Shown: one piece after another, positions 7,228 through 13,901 of the stretch
Layout of the letters: each line of letters begins with the position of its first letter
Numbering within the stretch: position 1 is the stretch's first letter
Assembly: GCA_003551405.1 (NCBI GenBank)
Contig: PUMO01000194.1
Location: forward strand, 1 to 15,026
Length of the DNA: 15,026 bases
Source of the DNA: Mollicutes bacterium
Lineage (GTDB): Bacteria; Bacillota_I; Bacilli_A; Izemoplasmatales; Izemoplasmataceae
Reading direction: 5' to 3'
Notes under the pieces: generated by a model
What the model saw: only the letters and a program-made list of their open reading frames with translations
What the model was told of the DNA's origin: nothing
Databases searched by the model: none
Translations under genes and position numbers: made by a program

Positions 7228-8778
7228 ATGGAACAAAACATTCGTAAAAATCTCATGGTCGTCTTCTTGATTTCCCTGGCCATTTTAGGCCGTTTTGTAA
7301 TTGAATATTTATTTCAAGTTGCCTGGGATTATTTTGATTTGTCCAGTGTCACGGGCATTATATTCCGCACCATAACGGTTATTATATTTGTGATTATTTG
7401 GCTATCAGTCACGTTTAGGAGCGATTCACCGCACCAAAAGCTTCCATGGCTTTTGGTGCTTACCTTTGAACCGGTACTGGGCATCACACTGTTTTTAACA
7501 TTTGGACGTTCCTTTCGCCGTTCGCTACGTTATCGTAATCGCCCGCTGATGGTTGATGATAAATATATTACCCGTGAGATGAAACCGGGCACCCTTGATG
7601 GGCCCCTTGATACGTATGATTTAAGAACCCAAAACCTTCTTAAATCCGCCCACCGCATTACACGGCATCAACCCTTTATTGATGATTCATCTGTTGAAGT
7701 GCTTAAAAACGGGGAAACGTTTTATCCGGCATTGATTCAGTCAATCAAGGAAGCCAAGCATTTCATTTTATTTCAGTTTTTCATCATCCGCAGCGACAAG
7801 CGAGGCCGAGAAATTGTGGATTTGCTTATGCAAAAGGCGGAAGATGGTGTGGAAGTAAAAATGATTATGGACGGGCTTGGCAGTGCACGCATGAAACGGC
7901 GTTACCGCCGAGAAATACAACGCAGTGCGATTGATCTTGTCATACAGGATAAAGTGTATTTTCCGCTCTTTAATACCCGCATTCATTACCGGAACCACCG
8001 AAAAAATGTCGTGATTGACGGATTGGTTGCGTATACGGGTGGGATGAATATTGGCAACGAATACGATAACCGCATTCCCCACGATTATTATTTCCGTGAT
8101 ACTCAGCTAAAAATTGAAGGCGCACTTGTGCACAGTCTGACCGCGCTTTTCTTTAAAGATTATTACTATAATACCAACCAGTTCATCGACAGTGCGTATT
8201 ATTATCCGGCCCCAAAACAAGTAAGCGAAAAAGGGGCCTATCAGTTACTTGAGAGTGGCCCTGATCACAAAGAAGCGTCCATCCGTGACATGGTTGTTAA
8301 AATGATTCATGCTGCACAGGAAAGCATTCGTATCATGACGCCTTACATGGCGCTCGACCCTGAAACACTCAATGCGCTTAAAACCGCCGCAACAAGCGGA
8401 ATTAATGTCGAAATCATTGTGCCGGGGACACCGGATAAATACGTGGTTTACAAAGTGACCAAATATTTCATTTCCAATCTTATGGCTGATGGTGTCAATG
8501 TTTATCATTATGAAAAAGGCTTTTCTCATGCTAAAGTAATCATAATCGATGACATGTATGCGTCTGTGGGCAGCTACAACATGGATTACCGTAGTGCGAT
8601 GGTTGATTTTGAACTGAGTGTCCTGATGGCTTCTACTGACGCCGTGAGAACACTGATTGATGACTTTGAAGCGGATAAGCAGGACAGTATCTTAATTGAC
8701 CAAGAACGCTGGGAGGCACGCAGCCTGTTCAACCGCGTACTGGAATCGGTCATGTCTTACTTTACCCCAATTATATAA
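7228..8778 (+). CDS. cls: Cardiolipin synthase (PLD-type)
   Basis: 516-residue membrane enzyme that joins two phosphatidylglycerols to make cardiolipin, releasing glycerol. It has N-terminal hydrophobic segments at about residues 8-30 and 42-62 and a third with EPVLGITLFLTFGR, the usual PLDc_N arrangement. Two HKD catalytic motifs follow: His257-x-Lys259 with Asp264 (HRKNVVID, followed by TGGMNIGNEY) and His434-x-Lys436 with Asp441 (HAKVIIID, followed by SVGSYNMDYRS). Length and motif spacing fit bacterial ClsA-type enzymes (about 480-515 residues) and both active sites look intact. ATG 7228 is preceded by AAGGA at 7215-7219. It lies 16 bp after the coiled-coil gene and 15 bp before the adenosyltransferase gene, so co-transcription is likely. 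A perfect 11-bp hairpin sits within the coding region at 7431-7459. Confidence 0.95.
   Translation: MEQNIRKNLMVVFLISLAILGRFVIEYLFQVAWDYFDLSSVTGIIFRTITVIIFVIIWLSVTFRSDSPHQKLPWLLVLTFEPVLGITLFLTFGRSFRRSLRYRNRPLMVDDKYITREMKPGTLDGPLDTYDLRTQNLLKSAHRITRHQPFIDDSSVEVLKNGETFYPALIQSIKEAKHFILFQFFIIRSDKRGREIVDLLMQKAEDGVEVKMIMDGLGSARMKRRYRREIQRSAIDLVIQDKVYFPLFNTRIHYRNHRKNVVIDGLVAYTGGMNIGNEYDNRIPHDYYFRDTQLKIEGALVHSLTALFFKDYYYNTNQFIDSAYYYPAPKQVSEKGAYQLLESGPDHKEASIRDMVVKMIHAAQESIRIMTPYMALDPETLNALKTAATSGINVEIIVPGTPDKYVVYKVTKYFISNLMADGVNVYHYEKGFSHAKVIIIDDMYASVGSYNMDYRSAMVDFELSVLMASTDAVRTLIDDFEADKQDSILIDQERWEARSLFNRVLESVMSYFTPII
7431..7459 (+). repeat. Perfect intragenic inverted repeat in cls
   Basis: GCACCAAAAGC (7431-7441) and GCTTTTGGTGC (7449-7459) around a 7-nt loop, inside the codons for the HQKLPWLLV region just after the second membrane segment. 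There is no U tract, so it is not a terminator. By rough count, a perfect 11-bp stem with so short a loop is not expected by chance in a window this size. Confidence 0.6.
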
Positions 8779-8793
8779 GAGGAGGAATCACTG

Positions 8794-9345
8794 ATGACAA
8801 AAAAGTACACCATTGACAACATTTTTTCGATTTCCACCAAACAAGGCGACAAAGGCTCAAGTAAGAATTATTCCAATGAATCATTGCCAAAACATGATGT
8901 CATGTTTGAAACCATCGGCACGATCGATGAGCTCTCAAGCTTACTGGGGCTCACCTTTCATCAAACAGACTATGAACAAATTAAGACCATCCAGCGCACC
9001 TTGCAGTCAATCAACTCCCTGATTGCGACCAACCCAAGCATTGATGAGGAAAAATATCAATCATTGCGTCAGATCAAAGAAGAAGACATCGGTTTTATTG
9101 AAAACGAAGAGGATGTCGTGTTCAAACGCAAACAAATTGAACCCAAATTTCATTTGCCGGGTTCTGACACATCACGCGCCAATGCATATTTTGATTATGC
9201 TCGCGCGGTGACGCGCCGTGCAGAGCGGATGCTTGTAAGATACATGCAATTAAGGGGCCGTGACGATTTGGCGATGAGTGCGAAGTATCTGAACCGCTTG
9301 AGTGATTTGATGTTTTTGCTTGCCCGTAACTATCAACAATCATAA
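8794..9345 (+). CDS. Cob(I)alamin adenosyltransferase, PduO type
   Basis: 183-residue cytoplasmic enzyme predicted to move the adenosyl group of ATP to cob(I)alamin, making coenzyme B12. The family signature runs throughout: N-terminal ATP-binding STKQGDKGSS (about residues 14-23), GTIDELSSLLG (42-52), PKFHLPGSD (118-125), the ARAVTRRAER helix (136-145) and YLNRLSDLMFLLAR (165-178). Minor departures are GSS where GTT is commoner and PGSD where PGG is usual; the core Arg/Glu and Asn residues remain. The length is normal for the family. ATG 8794 has an excellent AGGAGG at 8780-8785, 8 nt away. It lies 15 bp after cls and 12 bp before the DegV gene, within the operon. No B12-dependent enzyme or corrinoid transporter is visible in the window, so its client is elsewhere, or it serves salvage. 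Confidence 0.92.
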   Translation: MTKKYTIDNIFSISTKQGDKGSSKNYSNESLPKHDVMFETIGTIDELSSLLGLTFHQTDYEQIKTIQRTLQSINSLIATNPSIDEEKYQSLRQIKEEDIGFIENEEDVVFKRKQIEPKFHLPGSDTSRANAYFDYARAVTRRAERMLVRYMQLRGRDDLAMSAKYLNRLSDLMFLLARNYQQS

Positions 9346-9357
9346 GGAGGTGGCCGT

Positions 9358-10212
9358 ATGGCAAGTGTTCGTGTCATGACCGATACCAACGCTGGTCTTG
9401 ATTTTTTAGATCATACCCAGGATATTCCCATTATGCGCTCAATCATCACCCTTGGCGACAATGACTATGTCGATACGGTTGAACTGAGTGCGTCCGATTT
9501 TTATTCCGCGCTATCACGAGACCATTCACTGTTTCCAAGAACGGCCCAGCCGCCCATGGAACGTATGATCAGTGCCTATGAACAACTTAAAAAAGACGGG
9601 GCTTCAGACATTATTTTTATTACCATTTCCTCAAAAATGAGTGGAATTTATCAAACCGCTCAGATTGCGGCCAAAGAAGTTTCGGGGGTCAATGTACATG
9701 TTTTTGATTCCAGAAGTGTTGCCTATCCGCAAGCTGCCATGACTTTAAAGGCTCACAGCATGGCCCAAGAGCATGCAAGTGCGACGGATATTTTATCCAA
9801 ACTTGATGCAATGCGCCAAAACAATCATATCTACTTTGCGGTTGATACGCTTCGTTATTTGGTTAAAAATGGCCGCTTAACTGGCGCGCAAGGCATGATG
9901 GGAAGCATGTTAAAAATTAAGCCGCTGCTTGAAATTGACGCCGATGGGGCGGTGGTGAGTCTTGAAAAAATACGGACCTTTAAACGCGCCCTCAACAAAG
10001 TGGTTGAACACTATCAAATCAAAACGGCGGCGCTTGAAGATGTGACACCCTTCATTTGTCATGCGAACAATGAAGCCGCTGCCGATTATTTGGAAAAAGC
10101 CCTTAAAGAACAGGACGCTGCGCTTGAAAATATTCTTCGTCTTCCCCTTACCCCTGCGGTTGGGGCGCATGCCGGACCAGGCGCCATTGGGCTTGGATAC
10201 ATCAAGACATGA
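9358..10212 (+). CDS. DegV family fatty-acid-binding protein
   Basis: 284 residues covering the whole DegV fold. Visible landmarks are the N-terminal MTDTNAGL, RTAQPPMERM (Thr62, at the position that contacts the fatty-acid carboxylate), ISSKMSGIYQTA (Ser95 in the SG-Y motif), VFDSRSV, the RYLVKNGRLTG loop, LKIKPLLEI and the C-terminal HAGPGAIGLGY. DegV (FakB-like) proteins bind a fatty acid and, in organisms with a FakA kinase, present it for phosphorylation so it can enter phospholipid synthesis. Two residues differ from the commonest forms (TAQPP for TSQPS, SGIYQ for SGTYQ). Perfect AAGGAGG at 9344-9350 precedes ATG 9358 by 7 nt. The stop overlaps the next start (ATGA). Placement beside cardiolipin synthase is consistent with a lipid role; which fatty acid it binds, and whether FakA exists, cannot be seen here. 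Confidence 0.93.
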   Translation: MASVRVMTDTNAGLDFLDHTQDIPIMRSIITLGDNDYVDTVELSASDFYSALSRDHSLFPRTAQPPMERMISAYEQLKKDGASDIIFITISSKMSGIYQTAQIAAKEVSGVNVHVFDSRSVAYPQAAMTLKAHSMAQEHASATDILSKLDAMRQNNHIYFAVDTLRYLVKNGRLTGAQGMMGSMLKIKPLLEIDADGAVVSLEKIRTFKRALNKVVEHYQIKTAALEDVTPFICHANNEAAADYLEKALKEQDAALENILRLPLTPAVGAHAGPGAIGLGYIKT

Positions 10213-11132
10213 TCGAACGGTATTTACGTGCCACACGCCGCAAGCTTCACCGTTATAAAATGAGTAAGGCGCAGCGTGATGCTTACCTTGAAACCATGGC
10301 AACGATTATTGAAGAAAAACAAAAACGTGGCGTTGATGATTTGGACATCATTGCGCGCTTGCCTGATCCTCACGCCCTTGAAAATGAGCTTGGAAAACAC
10401 TACGCGCTCGCGGCCAAGCGTCCGTTTGGCGACAATGTTTTAATGATGACGCCTTTGGTTAGCTTAGTGCTTTATGGTGCGGCGGGATTTTTCTTTCAGT
10501 TATGGCATCCGGGTTGGTTGATTTTTCTTGCCATACCGGTCGTGACATTTTCACTGGAAGTGCTTCGCAATGATGAAAAGCACAATGCTGTTGCGCTTTT
10601 TCCCTGGGGCGTGCTGACACTTTTTATCCTGTTGATGTGGCTGAGTGGGGACTATCATCCGTGGTGGGCACTGGTTGTCAGTGTGCCGCTTGTGATGATT
10701 ATGGGCAATCCACCGGCACATAAACAGCATGCGACGCTGTTTGTCCTTCCATTTCTGCTTGTGCCACTGGTCATTATTCTAGGGGCGTTCACCGCGTATG
10801 CTTTGGTATGGCCGTTATTGCTCATAAGTGTTTATGGGTTTATCATGGAGCCTATCGCCCCGCGCAACAAAAGATTAATGATGTTTTTTATCGTATTTGC
10901 GTCCGTACTTTATTATTTACCGGTCGTTTTAAACGCAAGTGTTCTACATGTGAGTGGTGTGTTTTTACTCCCTTTGTTGTTTAAAGAAGTAGCGCGCATT
11001 CGGTTTGCGCCGATTAAAAGCATATGTATCGTCGGGGTGTTTATTCTTTACTGGGTCCTTGCGCTATTATTGAGTCCGTTTGTGGCACCCAGTGTCTTTA
11101 TATTGTTAATTCCGCTTAGGAGAGAACGTTAA
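10209..11132 (+). CDS. Multi-pass membrane protein with N-terminal DUF1700/HAAS-like domain
   Basis: 307 residues. The first 70 or so are soluble and helical (YLRATRRKLHRY, then EEKQKRGVDDLDIIARLPDP, then ENELGKHY), resembling the short HAAS/DUF1700-type domain that precedes membrane helices in several Gram-positive proteins. The rest is about eight hydrophobic helices with short loops, ending in a basic LRRER. The function is unknown. In some Bacillota such proteins pair with a PadR regulator, but none is seen here. Start ATG 10209 overlaps the DegV stop (ATGA, 4 nt) with only a weak ribosome site, suggesting translational coupling to DegV. The stop overlaps the next gene by one base. The domain name is tentative; the membrane nature is clear. 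Confidence 0.72.
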   Translation: MIERYLRATRRKLHRYKMSKAQRDAYLETMATIIEEKQKRGVDDLDIIARLPDPHALENELGKHYALAAKRPFGDNVLMMTPLVSLVLYGAAGFFFQLWHPGWLIFLAIPVVTFSLEVLRNDEKHNAVALFPWGVLTLFILLMWLSGDYHPWWALVVSVPLVMIMGNPPAHKQHATLFVLPFLLVPLVIILGAFTAYALVWPLLLISVYGFIMEPIAPRNKRLMMFFIVFASVLYYLPVVLNASVLHVSGVFLLPLLFKEVARIRFAPIKSICIVGVFILYWVLALLLSPFVAPSVFILLIPLRRER

Positions 11133-11461
11133 TGCAGTCTTCCGTATTTTTATTAAGAACGCTCGGTGTGATGCTTGTGGCGATGATGTTACTTTTCATA
11201 ACAAGCTTAGCGCCTTTTTCGATTCCCTTGATGATTTTACTTTTTACCGTAATGGTTTTAACATCGGGGTTCTTGCTTTATTATTTTACTTGGAGTGTGC
11301 GTCTTTTTTTGAAAAAAGACCCGGCCGCACCCCTTAAATCAGTGGACAGAACCACAGGATTATTCATTGGTGTGGTGCTTAATGCCATCATTTTATACAT
11401 TATGTTTGTTCAGATGTTTTCAATCATTTATTATGTCTCAAGTGTGTTGTGGGGTGATTAG
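11132..11461 (+). CDS. Small membrane protein, unknown function
   Basis: 109 residues with three or four hydrophobic segments (about 8-28, 30-53, 74-92 and a shorter one to 106) separated by a basic loop with RLFLKKDPAAPLKSVDR. I recognise no family. ATG 11132 overlaps the previous stop (TAATG) and is preceded by AGGAGAG at 11118-11124, 7 nt away, so it is very likely translated. It sits between another membrane protein and a small soluble protein with essentially no gaps; the three may act together. No conserved catalytic motif is visible. Confidence 0.75.
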   Translation: MQSSVFLLRTLGVMLVAMMLLFITSLAPFSIPLMILLFTVMVLTSGFLLYYFTWSVRLFLKKDPAAPLKSVDRTTGLFIGVVLNAIILYIMFVQMFSIIYYVSSVLWGD

Positions 11462-11462
11462 T

Positions 11463-11771
11463 GTGAAGATGGATCAACATTTGAAACGCGCCAAACATTT
11501 ATTTGACCAAGGTCGTTTTGAACAATATGTCTCAACCAATTTGGAGCGTTTTGAAGCGCTTGATGCAAAAGGGGTCCGCTTTGAAGGGTTTCCTTTGGCG
11601 CCCTATTTTGACAATAAAACGGGCAAGGTTGTCTATGGTCAGGTAAAAACCACAAAAAAAGGGGATGCGTTGATGTTTCTTGCATTCCCCTCAGTGAGTT
11701 ATTTCTATGATGCGAACAGTCAATTTGAATGGTATGATACGCATACGTATGGATTTGAAGATGGTGATTAA
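11463..11771 (+). CDS. Small soluble protein, unknown function; last gene of the operon
   Basis: About 102 residues, hydrophilic, with no membrane segment or signal peptide and many aromatic residues (for example SYFYDANSQFEWYDTHTYGFEDGD at the C-terminus, broken here by acidic residues). I recognise no family. The start is uncertain: GTG 11463 has GGGGTGA at 11451-11457 with 5-nt spacing; ATG 11469 is two codons later with 11-nt spacing. The same frame stays open back to 11367, but that stretch overlaps the preceding membrane gene and reads as a shadow. It begins one base after the previous stop. The last codons are part of the terminator hairpin at 11758-11785. Confidence 0.68.
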   Translation: MKMDQHLKRAKHLFDQGRFEQYVSTNLERFEALDAKGVRFEGFPLAPYFDNKTGKVVYGQVKTTKKGDALMFLAFPSVSYFYDANSQFEWYDTHTYGFEDGD

Positions 11772-11785
11772 GCACCATCTTTTTT
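11758..11785 (+). terminator. Rho-independent terminator ending the operon
   Basis: AAGATGGTG (11758-11766) pairs perfectly with CACCATCTT (11773-11781) across a 6-nt loop, with a run of six T's (11780-11785). The hairpin includes the last codons and stop of the upstream gene, and the T run touches the stop of the convergent HD-GYP gene. On the minus strand no T tract follows, so it is mainly a plus-strand terminator. Confidence 0.88.
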
Positions 11786-13766
11786 ATGTGTAAAAATGAT
11801 CAATGAGTCCATTGTCGATCATTTCTACAACCGATGAGGCAAGTGAAGACGGAAACGCTTTGTCCGCCTCGCGTGTGAGTTCATGTTTAATGGTTGTTAT
11901 AGATTGCTTGGGACTATAGTTTTGCGCCCGTGCCATGGACGCAATCACTTCGCTGATGATGAGGATGTAGTGGGTAAATGGAATTTCGTCCCCTTTTAAC
12001 CCTTCAGGATAGCCAAGGCCGTCATAGCGCTGATGATGATCAAAAACCATGTGCGCAATGGTCCGAAGATTTTCAGAGGGTTTAAGCAGTTCATAGCCCA
12101 AAGCAGGATGTCTCTGCATGATTTCGTATTCTTTGAGTGTCAGACGGGAGGGTTTATTGACAATGTGCCTTGGAACCCCGATTTTTCCAATATCGTGGAC
12201 AATCCCCGCCCAGTAAAGTTCATTGATAGTGACCGGGTCCAAGTGAAGGGCCTCACCAATATCGCGCGCAAGCCGCGCGACGTCTTCACTGTGTTGGTGG
12301 GTTGAAGCATCAAACAGGCCAATGATTTCAAGCAGGGCGCGCACCATTTGTTGTTTTTCTGCACCGCTTTGTTCTAATAGGCGTTGATTTTCAAAAAACC
12401 CGTTTAAGAGTTGTTGAATCCGCGTGAGAAAATCAAGGGTCTCAGGGGTCACATGATTTGAAGCCTCTTTTGCAATGTCATAACTAAATTCCAAGTGGGT
12501 ATGTGGGTCGATTTCAATTGTGAAAAGCACGCTTTCCTTGTAGGGTTTAACGTGGGTGAAAAAGTCATCGACATTGTGCCCGTTTTCCCTAAGCCACGCC
12601 CTTGCATCGGTAATATGTTTGGGCGCATCAAGGCCTTGTACGAAATTAGACGCTTCAAACCCGATGCTGTTTAAGTGGTCTTTATTATGGCCAATGGTAT
12701 CAATAAAGATGACGTTATCACTTGTTATCCGCATGCATGCGCCATAATCAAACTCCTCCACCATGTCATAGATCATATGAAATATCTTTTTAGCCACCGC
12801 ATCGGAATCATCCCTGAGGATAAAGCTGTCACTCGAAATATCAAAAAGCATATCCATCGCATGGACCAAATTTTTTGTGCGCGACTCTGTATTAAGCAGT
12901 TCGCGTTGTCGGTTTTCAAGGACGCTAAAAACATACTTGAAAACCATAAAGATAATGACGACAAACAACAAAAAGCCATTGATATCAAACAAATAAAAAT
13001 ATAGATCGAATGTTTCTAAGGGGAGGCCCACAATGGCCAGTGCAAGTAAAAAGAGTGTCAATCCAATGGGCAAACTTCGGTAGGGCAGCTTATAAGCAGC
13101 CACAATTACGAGCGGGAAAAATAAAAATTTATGCGCAAAAAAGTCCAAAAAGGGTACCATTTGAGAAAACAGGCCAAAACTGATCATAAACGTCAGTCCG
13201 TAAATCATGGCTTCGCGCACTATAACATTGCGTTTTGGCGGCGCATGGTGCGTGAAGGCCATGACAACAGCGGGTGTAAAGATGAGGATGCCAAACATAT
13301 CGCCCAAAAACCAAAACCGCCAGGCCTTAAAAGAAAAAGTCGCCTCACTGGCCAGGTGAACCCCACTGTTTCCAATGGTTGCGGCGAGTGCTGCAACCAT
13401 GGTGGCGATCCCTATGAACTGCGCCAACTTTTTAATGTCCATGGTTATGGGCAACAACCCTTTCATGAGTGTCCCGGCAATCCCCGTTGCAACGACAACC
13501 GCCATGGCGCTGTTCACGTGCATGAAAAAGATCGGAAGACTCAACGACCCGGCCCATATCATATGATTGAGAAGGTGACCAATGAGTACGCCGAAAAAGG
13601 TACTGAGCAGTGTCCATTTCCCCATCATGAGATAAAGGGCAATCGCAACACCGTTAACGGCCCACACCACATTTGACTGAATGTCTCTAGGGAATGCATT
13701 GCCGATCAGGGTAAGGGAGATGGTGACCACAAGGACGATGCATTGTTTTTGTAATGGTTTGTTCAT
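11784..13766 (-). CDS. MASE1 membrane sensor with degenerate HD-GYP domain
   Basis: 660 residues. A clear MASE1-type sensor occupies about 1-280 (VVWAVNGVAIALYLMMGKW, later FWFLGDMFGILIFTPAVVMAF). A GAF-like cytoplasmic region lies at about 300-465 and the HD-GYP domain at about 470-650. HDIGK (His524) and DHHQRYDGLGYPEGL are kept, but the usual VAD is ISE (Asp to Glu606), and the DRTYRK cluster of the sister gene at 1478-3487 reads AQNYSPK, losing both arginines that normally grip c-di-GMP phosphate; the G-QF-P motif is also gone. It may therefore be a weak enzyme, have altered specificity, or act as a receptor. From the HD to the C-terminus both proteins are exactly 137 residues and align without gaps, about one third identical by hand. 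ATG 13766 has AGAGGTG just upstream. Convergent with the operon. Confidence 0.88.
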   Translation of the reverse strand: MNKPLQKQCIVLVVTISLTLIGNAFPRDIQSNVVWAVNGVAIALYLMMGKWTLLSTFFGVLIGHLLNHMIWAGSLSLPIFFMHVNSAMAVVVATGIAGTLMKGLLPITMDIKKLAQFIGIATMVAALAATIGNSGVHLASEATFSFKAWRFWFLGDMFGILIFTPAVVMAFTHHAPPKRNVIVREAMIYGLTFMISFGLFSQMVPFLDFFAHKFLFFPLVIVAAYKLPYRSLPIGLTLFLLALAIVGLPLETFDLYFYLFDINGFLLFVVIIFMVFKYVFSVLENRQRELLNTESRTKNLVHAMDMLFDISSDSFILRDDSDAVAKKIFHMIYDMVEEFDYGACMRITSDNVIFIDTIGHNKDHLNSIGFEASNFVQGLDAPKHITDARAWLRENGHNVDDFFTHVKPYKESVLFTIEIDPHTHLEFSYDIAKEASNHVTPETLDFLTRIQQLLNGFFENQRLLEQSGAEKQQMVRALLEIIGLFDASTHQHSEDVARLARDIGEALHLDPVTINELYWAGIVHDIGKIGVPRHIVNKPSRLTLKEYEIMQRHPALGYELLKPSENLRTIAHMVFDHHQRYDGLGYPEGLKGDEIPFTHYILIISEVIASMARAQNYSPKQSITTIKHELTREADKAFPSSLASSVVEMIDNGLIDHFYT

Positions 13767-13787
13767 GGGGACACCTCTTTCACCGTC

Positions 13788-13815
13788 ATTTTACCATTAA
13801 ACATGAAAATTTGAA
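13788..13815 (-). promoter_or_regulatory. Promoter of the degenerate HD-GYP gene
   Basis: Minus-strand extended -10 TGGTAAAAT (13796-13788) with -35 TTCAAA (13815-13810) at 16-bp spacing. Predicted start near 13781, giving a leader of about 15 nt that is mostly the ribosome site. The -35 box overlaps that of the divergent plus-strand promoter. Confidence 0.55.
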
Positions 13816-13840
13816 AAAACAAAGTTTTTCACTGTATAAT
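13811..13840 (+). promoter_or_regulatory. Upstream promoter of the ygjV-like gene
   Basis: TTGAAA (13811-13816), 18-bp spacing, perfect TATAAT (13835-13840). The -35 shares bases with the minus-strand promoter at 13788-13815. Confidence 0.6.
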
Positions 13841-13841
13841 G

Positions 13842-13853
13842 CATACATGTATG
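13842..13853. repeat. 12-bp perfect palindrome between tandem -10 boxes
   Basis: CATACATGTATG is self-complementary over 12 bp and sits between the TATAAT at 13835-13840 and the extended -10 at 13852-13860, overlapping the TG of the latter. The position suits an operator, but no regulator is identified. Confidence 0.4.
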
Positions 13854-13860
13854 ATATAAT
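13852..13860 (+). promoter_or_regulatory. Second (extended -10) promoter of the ygjV-like gene
   Basis: TGATATAAT, a perfect extended -10. No good -35 lies at the right distance. Predicted start near 13867, with a leader of about 35 nt to ATG 13902. Confidence 0.5.
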
Positions 13861-13901
13861 TTTGTGTTATTGAAATGTATATATAAAGGAGATTTTTAAC
13901 A

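Noticed and set aside
7431..7459. Hairpin as an intragenic terminator
   Set aside because: No T run follows on either strand.
13131..13676. 181-codon plus-strand open frame
   Set aside because: Antisense to the MASE1 region of the degenerate HD-GYP gene, with composition unlike a folded protein and no ribosome site.
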